Source: Artemia franciscana
Taxonomy: Eukaryota > Arthropoda > Branchiopoda > Anostraca > Artemiidae
NCBI RefSeq assembly: GCF_032884065.1
Contig: NW_027062665.1
Span: 757,001 to 821,000 of the forward strand
Length of the DNA stretch: 64,000 bases
Reading direction: 5' to 3'
The position numbers and the translations under genes were made by a program. This document shows positions 1 to 16,867 of this stretch, piece by piece. The notes under the pieces are model-generated. The model ran no database searches. It saw nothing but the letters and a program-made list of their open reading frames with translations, and was not told the DNA's origin. The first letter of the stretch is position 1; every line of letters begins with the position of its first letter.

Positions 1-57
1 CCTCATGATTCTAATGATTGCCCTTGAGCTTTGTTGATGGTGATTGCTAATCGACCA
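1..57 (-). pseudogene. Helitron helicase fragment, left copy
   Basis: On the minus strand this reads RLAITINKAQGQSLES, the PIF1-family helicase motif with the invariant NKAQGQS core used by Helitron Rep/helicase proteins. It is cut by the window edge and is the mirror of the copy at 3639-3838. Confidence 0.75.
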
Positions 58-64
58 TTCCCTG

Positions 65-385
65 AGTCGCCATCGTCATTTATATATCCCCCTGTGCACC
101 CCGGCGTCCCCTTTGTAGTTATGTCCCTGTGTCCCGGTCGTCATTTATATTCCCTGTGTCCCGGTCGTCATTTGTGTCCCGGTGTTCCAGTCTGTGATTT
201 CTCTTTGAGTGTCCCGGGCGTCATTTATATTCCTTGTGTCCCGGTGTCCCGGTCGTCATTTATATCCCCCTGTGCCCCCCGGCGTCCCCATTGTAGTTGT
301 GTCCCTGTGTCCCTGTCGTCATTTATATTCCCTGTGTCCCGGTCGTCATTTGTATCCTGGTGTCCCGGTCTGTATATACATTCGT
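65..385. repeat. minisatellite, unit about 27 bp (left array)
   Basis: Repeated units contain cccggtcgtcatttatat followed by ccctgtgt variants. The same unit is present in reverse complement at 2940-3631. The array starts exactly where the helicase homology stops, so it interrupts the helicase reading frame upstream of the NKAQGQS motif. Confidence 0.85.
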
Positions 386-2092
386 TTTTTAGTTTTGTTT
401 TTCTCCTTTATTTTTTTCCTTTTTTCTTTTTTTTCTTTTTTAGTTTATTTAGATTTTTAGATTTTTTTTTATATTTATTAATATTTTTTTAGTTTTCTTT
501 TTCTCTTATTTTTCAGTTTTTTCCTTTTTTTTAGTTTTTTCTTTTTTAGTTTTTAGTTTTTTTTTTGTTTTTTACCTTTTTTTAGTTTTTTTAGTTTTTT
601 TAGTTTTTTAGCTTTTTTAGTTTTTTATTAGTTTTTAGTTTTTTTTTAGTTTTTGCCTTTTTTTAGTTTTTTCAGTTTTTTTTAGTTTTTAGTTTTTTAC
701 CTTTTTTTAGTTTTTTTTTAGTTTTTTAGCTTTTTTAGCTTTTTTTTTCTTTTTAGTTTTTTTTGTAGTTTTTACCTTTTTTAGTTTTTTTTCTTCTTTT
801 GTATTAGTGTGAAATAATTCAGACGTCATATGCGGACAAACCCGACGTCACTCGACAGACAGACAGACAGACATAACCCACAAACAACTTATTTTTATAT
901 ATATTTATTCATATTTTTTTAGTTTTCTTTTTCTCTTTTATTTTTCAGTTTTTTCTTTTTTTTAGTTTTTTTCTTTTTTAGTTTTTATTTTTTTTTAGTT
1001 TTTTACCTTTTTTTAGTTTTTTTTAGTTTTTTTTAGTTTTTTAGCTTTTTTAGTTTTTTTATTAGTTTTTATTTTTTTTGTAGTTTTTGCCTTTTTTTAT
1101 TTTTTTCAGTTTTTTTTTAGTTATTAGATTTTTACCTTTTTTTAGTTTTTTTTAGTTTTTTAGCTTTTTTAGTTTTTTTTTCTTTTTAGTTTTTTTTTGT
1201 AGGTTTTACCTTTTTTAGTTTTTTTCTTCTTTTGTATTAGTGTGAAATAATTCAGACATCATATGCGGACAAACATGACGTCACCTGATCCATCCACAGA
1301 TCCACACACAGACAACTTATTTTTCTTTTTCTCTTATTTTTCAGTTTTTTCCTTTTTTTAGTTTTTTCTTTTTTAGTTTTTAGTTTTTTTTGTTTTTTAC
1401 CTTTTTTTAGTTTTTTTAGTTTTTTTAGTTTTTTAGCTTTTTTAGTTTTTTTATTAGTTTTTAGTTTTTTTTAGTTTTTGCCTTTTTTTAGTTTTTTCAG
1501 TTTTTTTTAGTTTTTAGTTTTTTACCTTTTTTTAGTTTTTTTTAGTTTTTTAGCTTTTTTAGTTTTTTTTCTTTTTAGTTTTTTTTGTAGTTTTTACCTT
1601 TTTTAGTTTTTTTTCTTCTTTTGTATTAGTGTGAAATAATTCAGACGTCATATGCGGACAAACCCGACGTCACTCGACAGACAGACAGACAGACATAACC
1701 CACAAACAACTTATTTATATATATATTTATTCATATTTTTTTAGTTTTCTTTTTCTCTTTTATTTTTCAGTTTTTTCTTTTTTTTTAGTTTTTTTCTTTT
1801 TTAGTTTTTTCTTTTTTTTTAGTTTTTTAGCTTTTTTTAGTTTTTTTTTTAGTTTTTTATCTTTTTTATTTTTTACGTTTTTTCTTTTTAGGTTTTTCTT
1901 TTTTTAATTTTTTTAATTTTTAATTTTTTAGTTTTTTTCTTTTTAGTTTCTTTTTAGTTTTTTACCATTTTTCTTTTTTCGAATTACTTTAATCAATTAT
2001 CAAAATATTTCGAAATATTTATGCTATTTCCAGTTTTTACATTTTAGTTTGTTTTCTTTTATATATATAGAAGATATAATCTGGCGTAACGG
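386..2092. repeat. T-rich tandem array with ~400-bp higher-order unit
   Basis: Runs of T4-9 separated by AG or AGC dominate. A distinctive non-T segment (tattagtgtgaaataattc, then a CAGA-repeat block and acaacttattt) recurs at about 803, 1228 and 1622, giving a higher-order period of roughly 395-425 bp. No gene is visible. Confidence 0.8.
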
Positions 2093-2156
2093 ACAGACAA
2101 CTTATTTTTATATATATAGATATATATATCTATATATATAAAAATAAGTTGTCTGT
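2093..2156. repeat. 64-bp perfect palindrome at foldback centre
   Basis: The left half begins acagacaacttattttta and the right half ends taaaaataagttgtctgt, with alternating TA between. Perfect symmetry extends 32 bp each way. Next to it, about 2175-2215, are two TGACGTCA octamers that belong to the repeat. Confidence 0.9.
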
Positions 2157-2199
2157 GGATGGATGGATGGATGTGTCAGGTGACGTCACCTGAAAAAAC

Positions 2200-2890
2200 T
2201 GGATCAGGTGACGTCAAAACTGAAAAAACTAAAAAAAGGCAAAAACTACAAAAAAAACTAAAAACTAATAAAAAAAATAAAAAAGCTAAAAAACTAAAAA
2301 AACTATAAAGGTAAAAACCAATAAAAAACTAAAAAAAAAACTGAAAAAACTAAAAAAAGGCAAAAACTACAAAAAAAACTAAAAACTAATAAAAAAAGTA
2401 AAAAAGCTAAAAAACTAAAAAAACTAAAAAAAGGTAAAAAACTAAAAAAAATAAAAAATAAAAAAAACTAAAAAAAAAGGAAAAAACTGAAAAATAAGCT
2501 AAAATAAAGGTAAAAACCAATAAAAAACTAAAAAAAAAAAGGAAAAAACTAATAAATGACGACACTCAAAGAGAAAAAAAAGGCAAAAACTACAAAAAAA
2601 ACTAAAAACTAATAAAAAAAATAAAAAAGCTAAAAAACTAAAAAAACTAAAAAAAGGCAAAAACTACAAAAAAAACTAAAAACTAATAAAAAAGCTAAAA
2701 AACTAAAAAAACTAAAAAAAAGGCAAAAACTACAAAAAAACTAAAAACTAATAAAAAAAATAAAAAAGCTAAAAAACTAAAAAAAACTAAAAAAAACTAA
2801 AAACAGGTAAAAAACTAAAAAAACTAAAAACTAAAAAAAACTAAAAAAGGTAAAAACTAAAAGAACTAAAAAAGAAAAAAATAAATGACG
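2200..2890. repeat. A-rich tandem array (mirror of the T-rich array)
   Basis: Units such as aaaaactaaaaaaggcaaa recur throughout. They are the reverse complement of the left-arm T/AG array. No coding features. Confidence 0.8.
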
Positions 2891-2939
2891 ACACTCAAAG
2901 AGAAAGCGACCAGGACAAAAGAAATGTTCGATTAGCAAT

Positions 2940-3631
2940 CAACAAAGCACCGGGACACAGGGAGTATAAATGACGACCCGGGGGAAACAGGGGGATATAA
3001 ATGACGACCGGGACAAAAAAACTAAAAAGAAAAAAAAACTAAAAACTAATAAAAAAACTAAAAAATCTAAAAATCTAAATAAGCTAAAAAAGAAAAAAAA
3101 AGGAAAAAAATAAAGGAGAAAAACAAAACTAAAAAACGAATGTATATACAGACCGGGACACCGGGATACAAATGACGACCGGGACCCGGGACACAGGGAA
3201 TATAAATGACGACCGGGACACAGGGACACAACTCCGGTACACCGGGATACAAATGACGACCGGGACACAGGGAATATAAATGACGACCGGGACACAGGGA
3301 CACAACTACAACGGGGACACCGGGGGAAACAGGGGGATATAAATGACGACCGGGACAAAAAAACTAAAAAGAAAAAAAAACTAAAAACTAATAAAAAAAC
3401 TAAAAAATCTAAAAATCTAAATAAGCTAAAAAAGAAAAAAAAAGGAAAAAAATAAAGGAGAAAAACAAAACTAAAAAACGAATGTATATACAGACCGGGA
3501 CACCGGGATACAAATGACGACCGGGACCCGGGACACAGGGAATATAAATGACGACCGGGACACAGGGACACAACTACAACGGGGACACCGGGGGAAACAG
3601 GGGGATGTAAATGACGACCGGGACACCGGGA
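2940..3631. repeat. minisatellite, unit about 27 bp (right array)
   Basis: Reverse-complement form of the 65-385 array (atgacgaccgggacacaggg). It includes a near-exact duplication of a ~330-bp block, 3000-3160 against 3345-3510. The 237-codon minus-strand open frame here is repeat-derived and not a gene. Confidence 0.85.
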
Positions 3632-3638
3632 CAGGGAA

Positions 3639-3838
3639 TGGTCGATTAGCAATCACCATCAACAAAGCTCAAGGGCAATCATTAGAATCATGAGGTATAG
3701 ATCTGAATACAGATTGTTTTCCCATGGACCATTATATGTTGCATGTTCAAGAGTCGGTAAACCTGACAATCTATTTATATGCAAAGACAATGGGACAGCA
3801 AAGAATGTTGTATATTCGCAAGTTTTACGTAGTTAAAA
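3639..3838 (+). pseudogene. Helitron Rep/helicase C-terminus, broken
   Basis: The plus strand encodes RLAITINKAQGQSLES, then an in-frame TGA, then after a frameshift near a T run (about 3716) GPLYVACSRVGKPDNL and a final VVYSQVLRS before TAA. NKAQGQS and YVACSRV are the last conserved motifs of PIF1-type helicases, and the short tail after SRV is typical of Helitron proteins. The protein would unwind DNA for rolling-circle transposition. Only the last ~65 codons remain, with one stop and one frameshift, and minisatellite replaces everything upstream. The Helitron 3' end follows 170 bp downstream, as expected. Confidence 0.85.
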
Positions 3839-4011
3839 CCATATATATATATCTATCTATATTCACAGGTGGGACATAGGGACACAACTACAATGGCGCG
3901 TAACTATTATGGCGCGTAACGACTTACGCGCGCGGGGGGGCTTGGGGGGGGCGCGAAGCGCCCCCACCAACTAGGTGTTGGGGTGGCGCGAAGCGCCACC
4001 CCAACAGCTAG
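3839..4011 (+). mobile_element. Helitron 3' end with two stacked hairpin/CTAG termini
   Basis: GC-rich subterminal DNA leads to a hairpin at 3977-4005 (arms GTTGGGGTGGCGC and its complement, loop GAA). Six bases later comes CTAG at 4008-4011, followed by T. A hairpin just before CTRR, with insertion between A and T, is the defining Helitron terminus. A second hairpin of the same design (GGGGGCGC-GAA-GCGCCCCC) and its own CTAG at 3971-3974 lie just upstream. Confidence 0.88.

Positions 4012-4039
<28 letters not shown>
4012..4039. repeat. (TA)n tract at Helitron insertion site
   Basis: About 14 TA units follow directly after the terminal CTAG, matching the preference of Helitrons for AT dinucleotide targets. 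Confidence 0.8.
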
Positions 4040-4042
<3 letters not shown>

Positions 4043-4436
4043 GCAAAAGTTCCTACAAGCTCTTCATTAAAGATTTTTGGCACACATCAGTCTAGTCCTC
4101 ACTTCATGATTCTGCCTTGGCACATGTGCAATGACAAATATTTACTGCATAGGACAAGAAGTAGCAACTGAAACTATTGCTGTAACACAGATGGATTTTC
4201 CTTTTCTGTGTACTCTGAGCTGTCCCATTTCTGAAGAAACTTTTCATTACTGTTTATATATATTTACATTGTAGGGTCTGTCCAAGTACAGGATATCTTA
4301 CCTCAACTTTAAACTTATATTACTATAAAGCTTGAAAGCTTGCCATATTTGGTAGTAGTAAATAAATAAACTAAATATTTTTACATAAGAGAGAGGGGAT
4401 ACAGGTTTAGAACTTCTACTCTCTACATAGACATGT

Positions 4437-5100
4437 TATGTTATGCCTCTATCCTAATCTATTCAAAGAATCCCTTTTTACACCCTCCCAAATATCAATT
4501 TCCCTTAATTCCTTCCTTATGACCTCCTCCTTACCCATTTGGAAACAACCTGCTTTTCATTTGGCCCTTAATGGTTGGATGAAAAGAGTGGTCTTTGACA
4601 ATCTGTCCTCCTTTAGCATCAGAACATGTCCAAGCCACCTCAATCTTTCCCTCATTATAGTCCTAGAAAACAGGATAAAACCAGACCTTTGATATAGCTT
4701 GAAAGATGGTCAGTCAGATAGGTACCCAAAAAGATCTGCAGGTAATTCCTCTGGAAACTCCGACAAGTCCTCCTCTATCATTGGAGTAACCATATTCCAG
4801 AACTAAACTTGAACACTATCATCAGTGTAACTTCTATTATTCTAACCTTGGTTTGCAGACTTATCAAACCTTTTTTCAACTTTGGAAAAATACCTTGAAC
4901 CTTAGCTATTCTGCTTTTAACATCTTCACTGCTTCACCATTTTTACCAATAATACTACTAAGGTAAGTAAAGCTATCCACTTGATTGACCAATAACTTAC
5001 ACAATATCATTCCTAAATGTGGTTGCTTCTCTTTACTCGCCATTCTATCCCCTACCCTGAATAGGCAAAAATACAATCCAGTATGCTCATAAGCTCAATA
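4437..5100 (-). pseudogene. LINE ORF2 C-terminal relic
   Basis: Reading the minus strand, 4981-4917 gives VDSFTYLSSIIGKNGEAVKM, the 'FxYLGSxIsxdG' region after the RT palm of many non-LTR retrotransposons. 4692-4438 gives LRWLGHVLMLKEDRLSKT, matching the widespread 'RWxGHVxRMxxxRLP' C-terminal motif. The frame ends in TAG near 4438. Stops and frameshifts separate the pieces, so this is a dead, 5'-truncated copy. A second member of this group is at 49,741-49,990. Clade is uncertain. Confidence 0.7.
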
Positions 5101-5339
5101 TGCAAACCAGTATATGCTCATTGTATTTCAAAAGTGTAACTCCTTTCTTCCTGTTGGATATTAACTATTAAATTGAAAAGAAGAGAAGTGTTGAAGATAC
5201 AATGACTTTATACACTTTGGGCAATGACAAGGTTCCAATACCTCTACTGCTGAAAAATCCCAAAATTATGGGATTAGATTGAGAACTCTGACTTAGTTTA
5301 TATTTTTCCTCACATATAGGTCACAGAATGTTTGAGTTG

Positions 5340-6170
5340 CAAAGGCATTATCTAAGTGGTGTAGTGTTTGGAGTGAATTCCCTTAGGGTAGTTGCTTGGA
5401 ACCAGTTTTGTTTTGCATTTTTATAAGCATTTGCCACAGGTAATTCAACATAAGAAAATCAAAATATTTGCAGATGATGTAAAGCTTTATAGGGGCATAT
5501 ATTCTGTGTTTGATGTGACTCTTCTACAGGATGATTTAAACGGGTTGGATAATTGATGTAATTTAAATTCAATGTATATTGATCAGGGAAAATGACATGT
5601 GGTAAATTATTTAGTGAATGCAGTAGTATTCTATTGCTCATGTAGTGACCTGTACTGTTGATTTGATTACTTTGGTATTGTTTTTGATAATCAATTAAGG
5701 TTTGATAAACAGTCATTAGCTATATAACATAAACAAACTACAATCTACTTTGTATCAAAAGAATGTTTAGAAGTTTTAACCAGCAAAGCTTTACTACGCA
5801 GTATAAGACAATGACAAAAAAAAAAGTTGAATACTGTATATCTGTATGGTATACAACAAGGGAATCTAAATCATACATTATTGAAAGTGCAAAAATGGAC
5901 ATCAGAATTTTCTCCTTATTTATAGTATTTGCCTTATGAGAGTAGACTAAGCTGTTTGAGCCTACCATCTTTGCAACTCCGGAGGCATAGATTAGACTTA
6001 GTTAATACATTTAAAATTGTTAAAGGTGTTAATAGTTTATCTTTAAGTGATTTTTTTCAGTTGAGCCATTATTCACCCACACTGTAGAACTCATTAAAAT
6101 TGCAACAGAAAAAGGGTTGGACACAAACCTTTTGTAAATCAGTTCATTAAATTAAAGAACAAGTTAACTA
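5340..6170 (+). pseudogene. CR1/Jockey-like reverse-transcriptase relic
   Basis: One frame gives LLGTSFVLHFYKHLPQ, a decayed 'PQGSxLGPxLFxxFxxxLP' block, followed directly by KIKIFADDVKLYRG, which contains the catalytic FADD box (5459-5495). Further on, shifted frames give LQLRRHRLDLVNTFKIVKG, like the conserved region near the end of CR1-type ORF2. Stops and frameshifts are frequent, so it is not functional. The polymerase would have copied the element RNA at its target site. Confidence 0.72.
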
Positions 6171-6825
6171 ACCATGTTGTTTTTTGATTTTTGGTTGACC
6201 ATCATGTAACAGCTTTGGTTGGAATCTCTTTTTATGCAAGACAGAATACAGAACTGTATTATTTATCATACTTTTATGATCTATTTGACTTGGGCCCTCT
6301 GAGAAGAGTGTCTTAAATTTGTGTCTGTGCATTCTGATGTATTTGCTCATTTCTGTAATGTTTCTAGCCTAAGAAATGTATTTGCTATTGTGGTACCAGT
6401 CAATACACAGTGGTTCAATTTTGTTAATTGTCTATTTGTCATGAGACAAGCCTATGGCTTCCTTAAGCCTTGATAAAAAAAAATAAATGAATAAAATTCT
6501 GGTTTAAGGGCTTCTCTGCATCTTGAAAAGTGTTGAGTAAGATGGAAAAAAAAAACTCCTAGTAATGTATCCAGAGCATTAATGGTCTCCTGGGTATATA
6601 CCTTGAAGCATTTATCTTCACTCCTTCTTCCTCCAGAGAGCACTGACCTTTAACACTCTTTGTGTTATAAAAATGAAACTGTTAGACATAATACAAAAAA
6701 CATTTTCAGCCACAAACCTATGCTTAACTCCAATATACAGAGTTGAAATGATCTGTGAATTTATTTCTTATAATTAGGGAGAAAATACAGATATGGCTTA
6801 AAATTCTACCATAATAAAGGAACTG
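6171..6825. other. no feature seen
   Basis: AT-rich sequence with only short chance open frames and no recognisable motif. Confidence 0.5.
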
Positions 6826-7298
6826 CATGTACTTATCAGTTATATAATAGACACTCAGGAAGTAAAGTTTGATTACTGCTAATGAAATGGAACGAAATAT
6901 GATGAATACATAATAGTTTAAGAACAAATTTGGGCTATATATTAGCACATTAGGGGGGAAGGGTTAGAGCATAGCATCTGTTAAATGTGTAAAATAACCA
7001 TTGCTATATTTAATATGTGCTATGTTTTACTCCCACCCCTAATGTGTAAATATGTAGCCTAAACTTTTAATAAAGCTAATGAAATAAAACAAAATGTAAT
7101 GAATGTATAATACTTTATTAGGAAAATTGTAAAATTACAACTTAGAATTATGTACCCAGAATGCAAAAATATTGTTAAGAATCATGTTAAAAAGAGGTCT
7201 TGCCATCCAAATGATCAACAGTATAAAGAAGTTACTTGACCAATTTCTTGCATTGTAATTTTATAGTGTCTATTATATAACCAATAAGTACTGAATTG
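6826..7298. mobile_element. foldback (MITE-like) element with nested inverted repeat
   Basis: Outer arms: tacttatcagttatataata near 6832 pairs with its near-complement ending about 7296. An inner pair, gggctatatattagcacatt (6931) with the complement of aatgtgtaaatatgtagcc (7039), sits inside. A 40-bp direct repeat starting ctaatgaaat flanks the inner pair at 6877 and 7075. The inner core recurs at 62,643-62,743. Confidence 0.65.
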
Positions 7299-8828
7299 CA
7301 TTTTCAAAAACTAAAGAAAATGAAAAAAAAATCAAGGTAAATGTTTTTTATGAGAATTCAGATTGCTAGAGACCTGTCATGAATGCAATCTTCCAATCTC
7401 TGTAAACAAAAAAAGGGATAAGCAAAGTAGCTTGGTAATACCTTTCCATAATAGATTATTGCCCATGGATTCATTTCTGAAAGTTTTATTCACCTAACTC
7501 AACTACTTTCCATGGTAGGAAGAAGCACTTAACCTAGAATTAGTAAAGGTTAAGAAGAACAAATCTCCAAAAGGAAACATGCTACAACAAAACATAGACA
7601 ATTTTAGATGGCTAATTCTATTGATAAAGATGGCTAATAATTTTTAGATGTTCTTTTTGTGGTTTTTATTTGTATTTTTGACAATACTTACCCAGCCCTC
7701 CATACAGCCCTTGGCTACAGACAGAACAAGGATAAAATAGAAACTGTATCATAAGATTCCATATTTGATGCTCTCTTTTAACCTATTAGCTGTTACCTCA
7801 TAACCTTCCTCTGATGGACAAGTAAAGCCCTAATAATATATTTGTTTGTTATAATTTCTGTTGACTGATCTACTGTAAAACTGGTTTTTGTAGAGGTATA
7901 TTCTAGAATATAGCTTCTTCAGAAGGATACATGCTAGACAGTTCATTGCCAGGACCCTTCTATTGGTCATATATAGCCCTTTGCAATATAAAAAATAACC
8001 AAAAATTGCAGGAATTCCTGTTTATAATATGCCACAAGTATAAATTGATCATATTTCATTATTCTTTTCTTATTCTTATTGGTTCTGAATCAGTTGTCAA
8101 CAATTATTTTGTAGTCTTTTCTTACATAGCCAAGAGCTAAATGAATTGTCAAAAAACAGAAACAAAAATGTAAAATTAGAAATGTAAGGCCTGTCTGTTT
8201 TTGTTCTAGCAAGTCTACTTCTGAAGAGCCACTGTTATAGACCTTTACCAAGGTTTTCCTGTGTCAACTATCCAGCTTAGAATATATGTTAATATAATGA
8301 ATGTGCTGAAATGCTCCTGTCTGATTAATGTACACATACTGAATATACACATATATACTGAAAACACATAAAGTAAGAATTTAATTATTTACTTGGCCTA
8401 GGCTATGATAGTTTTTTTTTATATCACCTAGGTCTATAAGACCTAAGATGGACAGATAATATAAGGATGGATAATCCTTATATTGCTCCAAGCTGTGCTT
8501 TAAGGTAATTTAAGGTAAGATGTCACTAGAGGGAGGGCTGGTGATGAATTGTGAAAAATGTAAACAATCCCATAAAAATGAGCATAGGCCTACAATTAGA
8601 AATATAAAAATCTCTCTCTCTTTGTTCTTTCTGTCCTTCTTGAGAGGGACTATTCTTAACCTTTATTCTAGGATTTTGCCAATTTAGGCTATATATTTTC
8701 ATACTAATAGAGAGGAGGGAGGGGGTGGTAAAGTGGAGGGATAAAAAATCTGATCAAGTGTCATACCTAGCCTTAGCCTGATACCCATATTAAGCTGCAA
8801 ATAGGCCTAGGCATAAAATATCAGGTAA
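7299..8828. other. non-coding, old repeat fragments
   Basis: About 7430-7560 resembles the right arm of the foldback at 8829-9340 (shared ttcatttctgaaagttttat context). Otherwise AT-rich with no convincing exon on either strand. Confidence 0.5.
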
Positions 8829-9340
8829 AATTCTAGTTAATTGACTTATTGTTATCTTGGAAAGGGTTTAGGTTAGGAAACTTAAACTTTCAGGGATGGG
8901 TGTACAGGCTAAAGTCTGTCCCAGGAAGATATTCTGAATACCCACCTACACTCTTTCTCCCTCTAGAGGGCCCTGAAATTTGCCTGCATGACAGGTCTAT
9001 ACCTACTGAAATTTTGACAAAACAACATTTTACCTTAATTTTCAGTTACGAGTTGCTTTTTCTCTGCCTTTAGTTCTGAAAATGCAATTCCTGTTAATGG
9101 AATTGAGCAAAGTTATGAAGCTGAAAACAATTTTGCAAGGTTTCACTTTTATAACATGCATATTTTTAAAGGTCATCAAAGGTCAGGGCCATTTAGAGGG
9201 GGAAGAAGAGGAGGTAGTTGCTACAAAATATCTTCCCAGGACATACTTTAGTCTGTAGATTCATCCCTGAAAGTTTCATTTTCCTAACCTAAACCCTTTC
9301 TCAGATAGCAAGAAGTCAATTAACTAGAAGTTTACCAAAT
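8829..9340. mobile_element. foldback element, ~150-bp arms
   Basis: ttctagttaattgacttatt at 8831 onward is the inverted match of the sequence ending attaactagaa at ~9333. The match continues inward through ggaaagggtttaggttagga, the aaagt(c/a)tgtcc segment and the ccctctagagggccctgaa region, leaving a ~200-bp loop. No coding capacity; a MITE-like structure. Confidence 0.7.
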
Positions 9341-14987
<5,647 letters not shown>

Positions 14988-15188
14988 TTGTCAGCAAAAT
15001 CTAGTATCCCAAAGAAGAAGCCGAGGAAAATAAAAATGGAAAAGCTAGAGAATGATAAAAGTAGAATTGCAAATTTGCTTCACTACTTGCGAAAAGATGA
15101 AAAGTTTACTGATGTTAATATGTTTGCTGAAGGGACAAGGTTTCCCTGTCATAGAGCATTCTTATCAGCTGTTAGTCCATTTTTCAGA
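14988..15188 (+). CDS. BTB/POZ zinc-finger protein, exon with first half of BTB domain
   Basis: The exon is preceded by a pyrimidine tract ending ttctcag and closes with AGA|GTAAGT, phase 0. It encodes 67 codons: a basic leader (IPKKKPRKIK), then LLHYLRKDEKFTDVNMFAEG and FPCHRAFLSAVSPFFR. The DV after beta-1, the H-x3-L-S and the SPFFR are hallmark BTB/POZ residues. The domain is a dimerisation and cofactor-recruitment module in many nuclear regulators. The first in-frame ATG is at 15,036, which would put the start inside the exon. The strong acceptor suggests an upstream exon instead, possibly only 5'UTR. The domain lacks the 'LRWNNYQ' leader of the insect TTK-type BTB group. The second half of the domain is 27 kb downstream. 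Confidence 0.82.
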
Positions 15189-16110
15189 GTAAGTTGGACA
15201 TGAGTTTAAGCAGCTTCAGTAGCCTCTATAAGCAATATTCCTGTTGTCCAATATGATTAATTATCTTACATAGGAAATAAGTTTTTTTTTTGTTTCAGGT
15301 TTGACGTACTGGTAAACAGTCCTATATATAATGTATTGTGGCACATAGGCTAATTGGCACATATATTGTGCTTATTAGCCTTGTGACCTAGCCTAGGCTA
15401 CTTATTGACAGAATTTTTAATCCTCAGTCTAGGATTAAACCTCCAGTATGCCTAGGAAAAATTTTATTTTTCAAGATTAGATGGTAAATATTTTGCTGTT
15501 CATATTATTAACTTATGAATAAAGCAAATATATCACGTGATACCTTCTTTTAATTTCTTAATGTAGATAATTTTTGCTTCTCTTGCAAATTCATACTTGA
15601 GTCCTATTTAAACCCTCAAAAATGATCAAAGAATTTCTTGTTATTGGTTATTAACATGGCTTAAACCTATAATTTGATTATGCTATAAACCTTTTTTTTA
15701 AAGATACATAATCCACAAGCATTTATTTATTATGATTAAAATGGATAAAATACTCAAAATGATTTTTTGAATATTTTAGTTATATACAACACTCACAATT
15801 TCAAATATGCTGATAGACAGCAGTGGAGCCTTAACTTGGCCACACTTTTATAGTGAGTCCAAGTATTCAAAGATTACTTATCCAAAAAGTATAATTGCTT
15901 ATCCTTAGTGTTTCATGAGATGCACATAATGTCAAGGGTCAGTAGGATTGCTGTTTGAAACAGTCTGCATTAGTTGTTGGATAAGTTAGGTTTGGATAAG
16001 TTACACCTGCTAACCATGGATAATGCAGGATTACTCATATATAAATAAAAAAGCCAATATTTTCAAAAATAAAAAAAATACATGAAATCCGGCCTCTTGG
16101 CCTTAAACTG

Positions 16111-16470
16111 CTAGGGACAGGTAGCTCAAGTACTCACACTTCCCACAAACCAAACAGAAGAGAAGAGAGGACAAAAAAGAAGGATTGCTAGTGCCATCTT
16201 GAAGTCAAAGGGGTGAAAGGACTGTATGCAGTCTGTATACCCTCATACAATTTATGGAATAGAAATCAAATGAACCAAAAAATAGTAATGCTAGGGACAG
16301 GTAGCTCAAGTACTCGCACTTCCCACAAACCAAACAGAAGAGAAGAGAGGACAAAAAAGAAGGATTGCTAGTGCCATCTTGAAGTCAAAGGGGTGAAAGG
16401 ACTGTATGCAGTCTGTATACCCTCATACAATTTATGGAATGGAAATCAAGTGAACCAAAAAATAGTAATT
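16111..16470. repeat. 180-bp tandem duplication, two near-identical copies
   Basis: Copies start ctagggacaggtagctcaag at 16,111 and 16,291 and differ at only a few bases (for example tcaca/tcgca). The very high identity implies a recent event. Confidence 0.93.
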
Positions 16471-16867
16471 ATAAAATGTGACACACTTTTAGGGGTTTGT
16501 AAATAAACCATGTAAATAAGTAGAACACACATGATTGATGGTATTTTTCTAGCTGTCCATAGTGTTTTAGTTGACAAGTTGTTATTCTCTTTTATGGAAT
16601 ACACCCTGAGAAGTTACCATTTAGCCAATCAGTTGGATAAGGGGTGCTTTAACACACTATTAAAGTTTAAGCCAAATCTTGGAAAATGCTGTCTAATCTT
16701 TGACCCTAGATCTTAAAGTTAGAAGAATCACAGACACCAGATCTTCTTCTTCTTCATCAGCAGATGGGGGCTTTTCAGTTGATACTATTCAGCCCTTTTC
16801 CTTTTGACTCACTCTGTGAGATTGACAGAGCTATGGAGCTGGTTTGTTTTATATAATATGCATCTGC

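Larger units (their letters stand above)
1..3695. repeat. 3.7-kb imperfect inverted repeat (foldback) built of minisatellites
   Basis: Bases 1-64 are the reverse complement of 3632-3695, and the minisatellites inside occur in T-rich form on the left and A-rich form on the right. The arms are unequal (about 2.1 and 1.55 kb) because each is a variable tandem array. The turn-around is a perfect palindrome at 2093-2156. Both outer ends are the same piece of a Helitron helicase gene, so either one helicase 3' end was copied head-to-head or the assembly folded back on itself. No host coding sequence is present; the long open frames are artefacts of repeats lacking stop codons. Confidence 0.85.

Noticed and set aside
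65..3631. Regularly spaced short repeats that could suggest a CRISPR array
   Set aside because: Units are contiguous minisatellites without unique spacers, and the genome is eukaryotic.
2939..3652. 237-codon minus-strand open frame (and overlapping frames at 31-492 and 3067-3303)
   Set aside because: It is pure minisatellite translated without stops. Frames in several phases are equally open and the repeat mirrors itself in the left arm.
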